A stretch of DNA of 31,923 nt from a virus. This document shows, piece after piece, positions 22,046 through 28,644 of this stretch; the first letter of the stretch is position 1; the number at the start of each line of letters is the position of its first letter. A program made the translations under genes and the position numbers. The notes below the pieces were generated by a model that was not told the origin of the DNA, did not search any database, and was given only the letters and a program-made list of their open reading frames with translations. The stretch is taken from the IMG/VR virus record IMGVR_UViG_3300046787_000230, positions 1 through 31,923 of that record; one strand, given 5' to 3'.

Positions 22046-22311
22046 GATGTCGCTCCTGATTTCATAAACTTGACGAGGCGATCAATGCCACGTCGCTTGT
22101 TGCGTGTACCGCGTATCCACCACAACCCAGTGCTTGGCCAATAGTCAATTGCTTGGGCGCCCTTCATCAAGACTAGGTGAACACCGTGGTTGTGGGACGT
22201 GAAGGCAAAGCCCTCACGCTCGAGTCTGGATGTTGATGCGGCCATGTTGGATCGCTTCTTGGCTTGCTTCATCTCTCGAAAAGCAGCCCAACCCTCAGCC
22301 ATCTCGCTCAT
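22042..22311 (-). CDS. Small conserved phage protein (89 aa)
   Basis: Starts MSEMAEGWAAFREMKQAKKR with CAGGTGA before the ATG. It contains 'GVHLVLMKGAQAIDYWPSTG' and 'LWWIRGTRNKRRGIDRLVKF', a pattern (HL-V, DFWP-TGLW, RG-LIKF) that I recall from many lambdoid and podovirus early proteins. It is basic and may bind nucleic acid. Role unknown. Confidence 0.75.
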   Translation of the reverse strand: MSEMAEGWAAFREMKQAKKRSNMAASTSRLEREGFAFTSHNHGVHLVLMKGAQAIDYWPSTGLWWIRGTRNKRRGIDRLVKFMKSGATS

Positions 22312-22472
22312 AACTCACCTGCCGCACGTTGCTCGTGGTACTTGAGGCCCAACTGCAAGATCAGCTTGGCGTCAGCAACCTCCATCTCGTTGTGCTCAGC
22401 AAACTTTTCGATGGTGAGGTAGTTGTTGAAGTAGTCGAGGAACAAGTCCGCGAGTGCGATTTTCATTTTCAT
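22308..22472 (-). CDS. Small conserved phage protein (54 aa)
   Basis: MKMKIALADLFLDYFNNYLT then IEKFAEHNEMEVADAKLILQ and a closing helix. The block YLTIEKFAEHN-M-V-DAK is common in small phage proteins. ATGA overlaps join it to both neighbours. It is helical and acidic. Function unknown. Confidence 0.65.
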   Translation of the reverse strand: MKMKIALADLFLDYFNNYLTIEKFAEHNEMEVADAKLILQLGLKYHEQRAAGEL

Positions 22473-22624
22473 GATCGTTCCTTTGTGATGATTGACTGAA
22501 TCTCTTGATCGCTCAAAATGCGCATCACTTTCACCGCTTCAGTCTCTGCGCGATATTGGCTGCGAGCAATGCCGCGCCAAGTGAACTTGTTTCCGTCTAC
22601 CAATGTGATCGTTACTGTGTACAT
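22469..22624 (-). CDS. Small hypothetical protein (51 aa)
   Basis: Starts MYTVTITLVDGNKFTWRGIA at 22624 with AAGGAGCTGAT before the ATG. A short sheet is followed by a helix (YRAETEAVKVMRILS). Its ATG lies just after the stop of the preceding gene. Function unknown. Confidence 0.6.
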   Translation of the reverse strand: MYTVTITLVDGNKFTWRGIARSQYRAETEAVKVMRILSDQEIQSIITKERS

Positions 22625-22625
22625 A

Positions 22626-22853
22626 TCAGCTCCTTGCATAGCCCCACTCGGGCATAGTCCATCCACTCATCTTGTTCAGCATGTCCATGTCAAGTTGTGA
22701 GCGCTTGACCTCGCCACGTAGGTAGCCTTTGTACAGATCCATTTGACCCAACCAATAAGACTTCATGGCCTCGCTTGACTTGTTGGGGAATGGTGTGCCT
22801 GCATACATGTTGATGCGATCTTGGATGTACTGGGTCATGTCTGGCTCTTGCAT
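22626..22853 (-). CDS. Small hypothetical protein (75 aa)
   Basis: Starts MQEPDMTQYIQDRINMYAGT at 22853 with AGGAGAACATT before the ATG. It is mainly helical with many Met and Tyr residues. It is the first gene behind the operator-promoter at 22874-22891. No family recognised. Confidence 0.65.
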   Translation of the reverse strand: MQEPDMTQYIQDRINMYAGTPFPNKSSEAMKSYWLGQMDLYKGYLRGEVKRSQLDMDMLNKMSGWTMPEWGYARS

Positions 22854-22873
22854 AATGTTCTCCTGTTGGTAAC

Positions 22874-22891
22874 AGTGTATCACACTTGTGA
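22874..22891 (-). promoter_or_regulatory. Leftward operator plus extended -10 promoter
   Basis: Minus strand: TCACA-AG-TGTGA (22891-22880) followed directly by TACACT (22879-22874). It faces the 75-aa gene and lies just behind the stop of the gene at 22894. Confidence 0.7.
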
Positions 22892-22893
22892 AG

Positions 22894-23103
22894 TTAACGC
22901 ACAACTCGGCAGAAGCGCATTGACTGTGCGCGCATTCGGCGGTCGTAGCGGTCCTTGCAGTCGATGGCACGTGTGCGATCGGTGAAGACCTCGCAGCCAC
23001 CAACCTCCTCCCAACGATCGCTGGCGTCGTCGGCGTCTTGTTGACGAGAGAAGGTTTGTTGGCTCAGTTGATTGGCTCTGTCGATGATGTAGATGGTGTA
23101 CAT
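22894..23103 (-). CDS. Small hypothetical protein (69 aa)
   Basis: Starts MYTIYIIDRANQLSQQTFSR at 23103 with AAGGGGAACACC before the ATG. The first strand is followed by polar helices and a basic end ('YDRRMRAQSMRFCRVVR') that could contact nucleic acid. It is the second gene behind the main leftward promoter. Function unknown. Confidence 0.65.
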   Translation of the reverse strand: MYTIYIIDRANQLSQQTFSRQQDADDASDRWEEVGGCEVFTDRTRAIDCKDRYDRRMRAQSMRFCRVVR

Positions 23104-23113
23104 GGTGTTCCCC

Positions 23114-23371
23114 TTAAACTTTGAGTTTTGCGATGCGTTCGTTGGCGGTGGCGTAGGCCCAACGTGTGGCCAAAGCCTGAGACTTGAAGCACTTGCTGCG
23201 TTGTCTAACACCGAACTCTTCCCACTCACCACCGCTTACGCGTCGAGAGTTTTGGACCCAAGCGTAGAAGTTGACGCCGTCATCGCGAAGGCCAACGATG
23301 TAACCGATCTCGCGGCCCTTGCTGTCGTAGCGCCCTGAGCGCATGTAGTTCTCTAATACTTCACCTAACAT
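23114..23371 (-). CDS. First leftward early gene, hypothetical (85 aa)
   Basis: Starts MLGEVLENYMRSGRYDSKGR with AGGAG before the ATG. The middle is a sheet with 'IGYIVGLRDDGVNFYAWVQN', then a basic stretch and a helix rich in Ala. As the first gene from the leftward promoter it may be an early host takeover factor, but nothing in it shows this. No family recognised. Confidence 0.65.
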   Translation of the reverse strand: MLGEVLENYMRSGRYDSKGREIGYIVGLRDDGVNFYAWVQNSRRVSGGEWEEFGVRQRSKCFKSQALATRWAYATANERIAKLKV

Positions 23372-23389
23372 TTTGGACTCCTGTCGTGA

Positions 23390-23402
23390 CCAGTTACGCT
23401 GG
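23390..23402 (-). other. 5' leader hairpin
   Basis: CCAG-TTACG-CTGG lies a few bases after the start predicted for the leftward promoter at 23415-23443 and before the ribosome site of the 85-aa gene. Leaders at 18026 and 18755 also carry hairpins. Confidence 0.35.
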
Positions 23403-23414
23403 CTCGTTGGAATT

Positions 23415-23443
23415 AGTATAACAAGATTTATAGGTTGTCACAA
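23415..23443 (-). promoter_or_regulatory. Leftward sigma70-type promoter
   Basis: Minus strand: -35 TTGTGA (23443-23438), 17-base spacer, -10 TATACT (23420-23415). It drives the long leftward early block. The -35 contains a TGTGA half-site like that of the operators. Confidence 0.65.
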
Positions 23444-23460
23444 TAATATTTTAAAAATAT

Positions 23461-23494
23461 TTTCATCTGTGATGTGGTTCACAGGTGCTATACT
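23461..23494 (+). promoter_or_regulatory. Cro-like gene promoter with two weak operator copies
   Basis: An extended -10, TGC-TATACT (23486-23494), precedes the Cro-like gene. Two sites resemble the TCACA-NN-TGTGA palindrome at 8 of 10 positions each: 23461-23472 and 23479-23490, with centres 18 bases apart. Upstream is an AT-rich stretch (23443-23463). Confidence 0.55.
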
Positions 23495-23527
23495 CGCGGC
23501 CATCTACACCAACCCAGAGAAAAGACA

Positions 23528-23704
23528 ATGACATTCGCACAACTTATCAAGCACTTCAAGACCCAAGTGGCTGTGGCTAAGGCGTTGGGCGTGACCCAAC
23601 CAGCTGTGAGCAATTGGCAAACTCGTGGCATCCCTGCGATGCAGCAGGTCAAGATCAACAAGGTGACCAAGGGCGCGCTGAAGATCGACAAGGGCATCCT
23701 TTAA
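23528..23704 (+). CDS. Cro-like helix-turn-helix regulator (58 aa)
   Basis: Starts MTFAQLIKHFKTQVAVAKAL at 23528; the longer reading has no sensible start. The helix-turn-helix is 'QVAVAKALGVTQPAVSNWQT' (about 13-32), followed by RGIPAMQQVKINKVTKGALK, as in Cro and related short phage regulators. It is the first gene rightward of the divergent control region. It is the best candidate in the window for binding the TCACA-NN-TGTGA operators. No CI-type partner gene is visible beside it. Confidence 0.8.
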   Translation: MTFAQLIKHFKTQVAVAKALGVTQPAVSNWQTRGIPAMQQVKINKVTKGALKIDKGIL

Positions 23705-23711
23705 TTTTTAA

Positions 23712-23774
23712 GGTCGGGCCACAGGGTGGCCACCTTCGTGCCAATTCGTCTTGTTGGCCGTGGCCCGATCACCT
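23712..23774 (+). terminator. Long hairpin after the Cro-like gene, possible terminator or attenuator
   Basis: TCGGGCCAC (23714-23722) pairs with GTGGCCCGA (23760-23768) around an inner palindrome GGTGGCCACC (23725-23734). It is followed by CACCTTTTATTT. It lies between the Cro-like gene and the primase gene, where partial termination could balance the two. Confidence 0.5.
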
Positions 23775-23801
23775 TTTATTTCAAGACGTCAAAGCAAGAC
23801 G

Positions 23802-26336
23802 ATGACAACAGACAACGATAACGAATCAAAACTCTCCGACATTCAGAAGTCTCAGATAGAGCACGCGTTTGCGTACATGCAGCGTGGGTGGTCATTGGTG
23901 ATGATGCCGATGAAGACGAAGGGTCCGAATTACCCGGGGTGGAACAGCCCCTCGGAATTGATCAACACCCCCGAGCGCGCCGTCTTCAAACTCAGCCAAG
24001 GCCCACAAAACATGGGGCTGGTGCACCAACCCTCTGGAACCTGCGCCCTCGATGTGGATGACGAGGCATGGTCTCGCCACATCATGGAGGAGCTTGGCAT
24101 CGACTACGACGCCATCATCGAGCAGGGCATGCGCATTCGCAGCAAGGACAATCGCGACAAGGTGATCTTCGTCGGCGCCCCTTCGGACCTTCCTCTACTC
24201 AAGATCACGTGGCCCAAGAAGGACGCGAAGTCGCCCGTGGATCGCTTCACCATCATTGAGTTTCGTGCTGGCCCAAACCAAGACGTGCTACCACCCAGTC
24301 AGCACCCTGATGGGCACAACTACACGTGGACCGAGGGCAAGGCGCCATGGGACTTCGATGAGATGCCCACCATGCCCACGATCCTGCTTGACCTTTGGCG
24401 TCAGCTTGCGGATCGCTCGAGCGGGCTGCGCGAAGAGATCGACAACATGTGCCCATGGAAGACGATGCACTCAGGCAAGCGCTATGCGCAGCAGAGTCGC
24501 ACCGTCAACCCAGAGCACAACGATGTGATCGGCGCGTACAACAAGGCGGTGAGCCTTGAGGACCAATTGACGCAGGCAGGCTATCGCAAGAAGGGGAAGC
24601 GTTGGCTCGCCCCTAGCTCCAGCACCAAGATCCCCGGCCTAGTCCTGTTCCTCGACCAAGAGCAGCAAAAGTGCTACTCACACCACGGCTCAGACCCCTT
24701 GGCCGATGGCTATGCTCACGACGCGTTCGATCTGATGTGCACTCTGCAGCACAACGGTGACCTCAAGGCCGCCTTGGATGAGGCCGCTAAGTTGGTGGGG
24801 ATTGAGCGGCACGCACCAAAGCGCAAGCCCGACGTGGTCATTGACCTCGACGCAGCCCTCGCTGCACAGGCAAAGCGCAAGGCGGCAGCCCAGCCCATCC
24901 CCGTGCTCGAGCGCAGCACCACGCCCATCACCTCGACGACCATCATCATCGATGAGGAGCGTGAGTTGCCTGTGCTTAAAAAAGAGGCAGCTAACTCGGA
25001 TGAGTTGGCCTACGACGTGCCCGACTACCCACGACACCTCCTCCAAACTGGCGGCATCGTGCAGGAGATCATGGAGTGGATCTTGCAGACAGCGCAGAAG
25101 CCCCAACCAATCTTGGCCCTAGCTGGCGCCTTGAGCGTGGTGGGCACAGTGCTCGGTCGCAAGGTGGCAACCAGCACAGGGCTGCGCACCAACTACTACC
25201 TAGTCGGCGTGGCAGGCACATCTGCGGGCAAGGACCATGCACGTAAGTGCGTCAAGGTGCTCATGACAGCAGCTGGCCTCAACGATCTGCTTGGCGGTGA
25301 AGAGTTGGCGTCTGGCCAAGGCTTGTTGGCACGCACAGCCGCGCACCCTAACACCTTGTTCCAGATCGACGAGCTGGGCCTACTGCTCAAGGCCGTGGCC
25401 ACCAAGGGATCAGGCCCGCACCTCGCATCGATCATTACCAGTTTGATGAAACTATTCAGCTCAGCCGGCACGGTCTACAACGGCACAGAGTACGCGGACC
25501 AAAAGAACCGCAGCCGTGTGGACATTGCGTACCCTTGCGTGGGCTTGCATGGCACGACCACACCCGAGACGTTGTGGCCTGCACTGCAGAGCCAAGACGT
25601 GGTGAGCGGCTACCTGAACCGCATGATCATGATGTTTGTGCCGGACCGTCGCGTGCAAAAGCAGTACGTGGGTATCGGTCAGCCACCGCAATCAATCATC
25701 GATTGGATGAAGGCGGCACGCGAGATGAGCAACGGCATCATGGGCCTAGACCCAGCCAACCCAATTGAGGTGCCCTTCGCTGGCATGACCAACCAAATCT
25801 TCATGGACTTCGACACATGGGTCGAGGACCACATGGAGGAGGTCAAGGCCAAGCAGTTGGCTCCGCTGTGGGGTAGGGCATGGGAGCATGCTGCAAAGTA
25901 CGCTCTGGGCTTCGCATGCGCCCGCTACGACGCTAAAACACTCAAGCAGGTAGCTCAGGGTGGGGGACTCGAGATTGACCCCTCCAGCGCCCAATTAGCC
26001 ATCGACTTCGTCAAGTTCACCATGTTGGTCCAAGAGGATCAGGTTGCGACTCGAATGGGTGACAGCGACTTTGATCGTTGGTGCCAAGACACCTTGCGAG
26101 TTGTGAAGCAGGGTGGGGCTGGTGGTAGGACCGAGTCAGAGCTGACACGTTTTAGTCGCACGTTTAGGGCATTGGAGCCACGTCAACAGGACTCGATCAT
26201 GGACGCATTGAAGCGACGTGAGGCGGTCAAGTTGGTTCAGTTCAAGCCACCATCTGGGCGAGGCAAATCTCGTATGGCTTGGGTGTCGACTGAGTTTGCA
26301 CCCGTCGACGATGGTGGCGAAGACGATGATCAATGA
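23802..26336 (+). CDS. Primase-polymerase (Prim-Pol) fused to AAA helicase, with C-terminal winged helix
   Basis: An 844-residue replication protein. The N-terminal Prim-Pol has ALDVDD (D84, D86, D87), the basic part 'DRFTIIEFRAG' and the block VLPPSQHPDGHNYTW (H168). The middle has conserved His/Cys and Ala-rich linkers. The helicase part has Walker A AGTSAGK (471-477) and Walker B LFQIDELG (D523, E524). The last 70 residues ('ESELTRFSRTFRALEPRQ', then GRGKSRMAWV) are a winged helix that is duplicated in the gene at 26575. The start chosen is MTTDNDNESK; it has only a weak ribosome site. It would prime and unwind phage DNA. Confidence 0.9.
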   Translation: MTTDNDNESKLSDIQKSQIEHAFAYMQRGWSLVMMPMKTKGPNYPGWNSPSELINTPERAVFKLSQGPQNMGLVHQPSGTCALDVDDEAWSRHIMEELGIDYDAIIEQGMRIRSKDNRDKVIFVGAPSDLPLLKITWPKKDAKSPVDRFTIIEFRAGPNQDVLPPSQHPDGHNYTWTEGKAPWDFDEMPTMPTILLDLWRQLADRSSGLREEIDNMCPWKTMHSGKRYAQQSRTVNPEHNDVIGAYNKAVSLEDQLTQAGYRKKGKRWLAPSSSTKIPGLVLFLDQEQQKCYSHHGSDPLADGYAHDAFDLMCTLQHNGDLKAALDEAAKLVGIERHAPKRKPDVVIDLDAALAAQAKRKAAAQPIPVLERSTTPITSTTIIIDEERELPVLKKEAANSDELAYDVPDYPRHLLQTGGIVQEIMEWILQTAQKPQPILALAGALSVVGTVLGRKVATSTGLRTNYYLVGVAGTSAGKDHARKCVKVLMTAAGLNDLLGGEELASGQGLLARTAAHPNTLFQIDELGLLLKAVATKGSGPHLASIITSLMKLFSSAGTVYNGTEYADQKNRSRVDIAYPCVGLHGTTTPETLWPALQSQDVVSGYLNRMIMMFVPDRRVQKQYVGIGQPPQSIIDWMKAAREMSNGIMGLDPANPIEVPFAGMTNQIFMDFDTWVEDHMEEVKAKQLAPLWGRAWEHAAKYALGFACARYDAKTLKQVAQGGGLEIDPSSAQLAIDFVKFTMLVQEDQVATRMGDSDFDRWCQDTLRVVKQGGAGGRTESELTRFSRTFRALEPRQQDSIMDALKRREAVKLVQFKPPSGRGKSRMAWVSTEFAPVDDGGEDDDQ

Positions 26337-26574
26337 CAACAAAGGAGACTGAGTAAAGTAGACAATCAACGACAGGGTTGTCTACGTGGGAAAGCGGCGT
26401 GGGTAAAGGGCTAGAGGTATATAACATATAAAAAGAGATACCTTCTTTATATTATATAAAAAATATATTCTTCCCTTTAAGCACCCCTTGTCGCAATTGA
26501 ATTTGTTGCAGTTACTGGATTTTGAGTGAATTGTGGATACAATCGCAACACTCTCAACAAACGGAATAAAAACC
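26337..26574. other. Gene-free AT-rich stretch after the primase gene
   Basis: No credible gene. Bases 26415-26475 are almost entirely A/T and contain the inverted repeat AGGTAT / ATACCT (26415-26420, 26438-26443) and runs such as TTATATTATATAAAAAATAT. A TGTTGC / GCAACA repeat flanks a possible promoter at about 26538. AT-rich DNA beside a primase-helicase gene can be a replication origin, but no iterons were found. Confidence 0.5.
26531..26543 (+). promoter_or_regulatory. Possible promoter for the 97-aa gene
   Basis: TTGTGGA-TACAAT (26531-26543), a degenerate form of the operator/-10 module without the left TCACA half. It lies 32 bases before the ATG at 26575. No convincing -35 is present. 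Confidence 0.4.
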
Positions 26575-26868
26575 ATGTATTGCTCAAACTGTAGCTGCCC
26601 AAATTGCAAGATTGAAAGACTTACCAACAACCCAACCGAGAAGGCTGTCAGAGATGTCATGAGGCTCATCGTTGATGCCAAAGATGAAGGCATGACATTG
26701 CATGAGCTGAATCGATACTCACGACCTTTCAGGGCCTTGGATGACGTGGTGAAGGATTCATTGATCGAAAGCTTTTTGAACCAAGGGTTGATCATTGAGC
26801 AAACGTTTGAACCACAGGGAAGAGGTCGTTCACGCAAGGCTTTTGTTCGAGTGAACAGTCTGTTGTAA
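26575..26868 (+). CDS. Small protein: Cys motif plus winged helix paralogous to the primase C-terminus
   Basis: A 97-residue protein from the ATG at 26575. The N-terminus MYCSNCSCPNCK has C-x2-C-x-C-x2-C, a likely metal site. The rest, 'LHELNRYSRPFRALDDVVKD' to GRGRSRKAFVRV, can be aligned by eye with the last 65 residues of the primase (LTRFSRTFRALEPRQQDS ... GRGKSRMAWV). Its DNA is visibly richer in A/T than its neighbours. It could have arisen by domain duplication. It might compete with, load or regulate the primase-helicase; that is inference. Confidence 0.7.
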   Translation: MYCSNCSCPNCKIERLTNNPTEKAVRDVMRLIVDAKDEGMTLHELNRYSRPFRALDDVVKDSLIESFLNQGLIIEQTFEPQGRGRSRKAFVRVNSLL

Positions 26869-26919
26869 AAATACAACGTTTGTTACTAATAACGAACCTG
26901 CTTAAAAAAGAGGCAATAT

Positions 26920-27300
26920 ATGGAATTGAAAACGATTGAGTTGGAGCTGCCTTGGCCACCAACTGGGAACCATGCGACGAAGCACACTCGTGCTGGCATC
27001 CACTACAAAACGGCTGAGGCTGTTCGCTACCGCGCTGCCATCGCGCAGCTGCTTGGTTGGAAAGGGTTGGGCAAGGAGCCATTGATTGGCCCACTCAAGG
27101 TTGAGTGGTTGTTGGCCCCGCCTGATCGACGTGCTCGCGACGTGGACAACGCGCGCAAGGAAGCAGCCGACGCCCTCACGCTTGGCAAGCTTTGGGTCGA
27201 CGACTCGAACAAGGTCATACGCAAAGAGACCTTCATTTGGACTGACCCCGAACCAAAGGGGAAGATTTTCTTGACGATAACTATTGGAGATTTGACATGA
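26920..27300 (+). CDS. rusA: RusA-type Holliday junction resolvase
   Basis: A 126-residue protein with the RusA layout: 'LPWPPTGNHATKHT' near the start, PPDRRARDVDN with the conserved Asp pair, 'ADALTLGKLWVDDSNKVI' and the closing strand IFLTITIGD. RusA dimers cut four-way DNA junctions symmetrically. The Asp residues in RDVDN and WVDDS are the known metal ligands. AAGAGGCAATAT precedes the ATG, and the stop overlaps the next gene. It resolves joint molecules before packaging. Confidence 0.9.
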   Translation: MELKTIELELPWPPTGNHATKHTRAGIHYKTAEAVRYRAAIAQLLGWKGLGKEPLIGPLKVEWLLAPPDRRARDVDNARKEAADALTLGKLWVDDSNKVIRKETFIWTDPEPKGKIFLTITIGDLT

Positions 27301-27467
27301 CTGCATTTGGATTGGCCCTGATGGCCATCTCGTTTTTCGCCGCGTGGTACGAATCCGTGATTGGTCTACCAAAGCGATTGGTGAAAGTATTTGGCAGCAT
27401 TGGCCTTGTTGGTATTGCTTTTTTCGTTTTTGGTGTGCTGACTTGGGTGTGGAGGGTGATGCCATGA
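27297..27467 (+). CDS. Very small membrane protein (56 aa, two transmembrane segments)
   Basis: MTAFGLALMAISFFAAWYES, a short basic loop (LPKRLVKV), then GSIGLVGIAFFVFGVLTWVW. The two hydrophobic segments are at about 3-18 and 32-52. ATGA overlaps join it to RusA and to the next gene. It could be a holin-like or membrane-anchoring protein. Function unknown. Confidence 0.65.
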   Translation: MTAFGLALMAISFFAAWYESVIGLPKRLVKVFGSIGLVGIAFFVFGVLTWVWRVMP

Positions 27468-27616
27468 TTGAGGTGATCAAGACCTACACCAGCGGACCTA
27501 CTCGCAAGGTCGCAGTCACCTTGGCCTATCGTTGCAAACGCTGCGAGCGCATTTGGCCAGACATCATCAACGATCGCGAGAAGGCCATGTGGCACGAATG
27601 CAAGGGAAGAAAATGA
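27464..27616 (+). CDS. Very small zinc-ribbon-like protein (50 aa)
   Basis: MIEVIKTYTSGPTRKVAVTL then YRCKRCERIWPDIINDREKA and MWHECKGRK. C-x2-C near the centre and H-x-C at the end could bind zinc. ATGA overlaps at both ends. Function unknown. Confidence 0.6.
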   Translation: MIEVIKTYTSGPTRKVAVTLAYRCKRCERIWPDIINDREKAMWHECKGRK

Positions 27617-27813
27617 CAACACACATCGACAGCACAGGCGCAGCAGCCGTGGACCACAACTACTTTTGGCAACCCATCGAGACCTGCCCGCGCGGCGCCA
27701 AGGTGCAGCTGTTGGGCAAAGGTGGCGTGGCCATGTACGGCCAATACCACGGCAAGGAAACGTTCTACACACATTGGGCGCCATTGCCCAAGCTCAAGCG
27801 GGAGGCGTCATGA
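27613..27813 (+). CDS. DUF551-like small phage protein (66 aa)
   Basis: After a 17-residue polar start, 'FWQPIETCPRGAKVQLLGKG', YGQYHGKETFYTHWAPLPK fits the short phage family with W-PIETAP ... W-PLP (DUF551-type). The role is unknown. ATGA overlaps at both ends. Confidence 0.7.
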   Translation: MTTHIDSTGAAAVDHNYFWQPIETCPRGAKVQLLGKGGVAMYGQYHGKETFYTHWAPLPKLKREAS

Positions 27814-28034
27814 GAGATCTGATTGACGATGAGGGCGAGAACCAAGCCGTGCGCATGTTCCTGCTTTTGTACGGTGGCAACAACGGGTGCACTACTGGAC
27901 TAATGAGATACCACCTCAAGGCTTCAGGCTTCAACGGTCTGTGGCCTGAGTGGGCAAACAAAGACATGCACCTCACCAAAGCTGGTGCTCAACTGTGGCT
28001 TCGCCACCTATTCAACTTGGAGACTGCACAATGA
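27810..28034 (+). CDS. Small hypothetical phage protein (74 aa)
   Basis: MRDLIDDEGENQAVRMFLLL then 'CTTGLMRYHLKASGFNGLWP' and a helix ending NLETAQ. GGAGGCGTC precedes the ATG, and ATGA overlaps are present. Predicted helical. No family recognised. Confidence 0.6.
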   Translation: MRDLIDDEGENQAVRMFLLLYGGNNGCTTGLMRYHLKASGFNGLWPEWANKDMHLTKAGAQLWLRHLFNLETAQ

Positions 28035-28384
28035 TTCGAATCCAACCTGATTGGTGCGGTGAGTTGCTCAGCATGTGGGCAGCCAAGGATTGGAGCGACG
28101 CGCAAGGTGACCTCGGCTTCCCTCACGTGTCACCCATGTTTGCCAAGACCACGGCGTTCGCTGCCGAGGTCGAGGACGTCGAGGGCTACAGCAGCGCAGA
28201 GCTTCGCGCCATGACCGCTGCAGTTGATTGGCTCAAGACCACGCACCCAGATCATTGGCGCGCACTCAGTCGTGAGTTCAGGCAGTGGACCAAGAGAGAT
28301 CTACAACCCAAGGACAACGACAACGAGCTGGTGCTAGAGGCTGGGCGCATGCTCGCAAAATATATTGATGAGACCCTTGGATAA
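28031..28384 (+). CDS. Hypothetical phage protein (117 aa)
   Basis: Starts MIRIQPDWCGELLSMWAAKD; later 'SSAELRAMTAAVDWLKTTHP' and 'HWRALSREFRQWTKRDLQPK'. The helical second half with several Trp residues is reminiscent of small phage antitermination or sigma-like proteins, but not enough to assign. The stop is directly before the operator-promoter at 28388. Confidence 0.6.
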   Translation: MIRIQPDWCGELLSMWAAKDWSDAQGDLGFPHVSPMFAKTTAFAAEVEDVEGYSSAELRAMTAAVDWLKTTHPDHWRALSREFRQWTKRDLQPKDNDNELVLEAGRMLAKYIDETLG

Positions 28385-28387
28385 GGT

Positions 28388-28405
28388 TCACATCTGTTAT
28401 ACAAT
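28388..28405 (+). promoter_or_regulatory. Rightward operator plus -10 promoter (one mismatch)
   Basis: TCACA-TC-TGTTA (28388-28399, one mismatch to the palindrome) followed directly by TACAAT (28400-28405). It faces the 66-aa gene at 28444. The hairpin GCAACGC-aatttc-GCGTTGC (28409-28428) follows close to the predicted start. Confidence 0.65.
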
Positions 28406-28443
28406 CGCGCAACGCAATTTCGCGTTGCATCTTGGAGACGACC

Positions 28444-28644
28444 ATGATCACACCACAAATTGAAGGCGGCCAAATCGTTGGCCCTCGCACACTCACCAAC
28501 TCAACTGTCGACCAACGCAGCAACCCATTGGTTGTTGGTTGGGTGCCAGTGCGCCAAGGTTCGCAAGAGCACGAAGACATCCCAAGTCGTTTCGGCGATC
28601 GCCTTGAGTACCGCGACGGTCGCGTGAAAGAGCTGAGCGCATGA
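28444..28644 (+). CDS. Small hypothetical phage protein (66 aa)
   Basis: MITPQIEGGQIVGPRTLTNS, then 'NPLVVGWVPVRQGSQEHEDI' and a charged end. GGAGACGACC precedes the ATG. It is probably a small beta-rich protein. It is the first gene behind the operator-promoter at 28388-28405, and its stop overlaps the next ATG. Confidence 0.6.
   Translation: MITPQIEGGQIVGPRTLTNSTVDQRSNPLVVGWVPVRQGSQEHEDIPSRFGDRLEYRDGRVKELSA

Noticed and set aside
28031-28384. Antitermination protein Q
   Set aside because: Only a loose resemblance in the helical second half; no zinc motif or family signature, so it is left as hypothetical.
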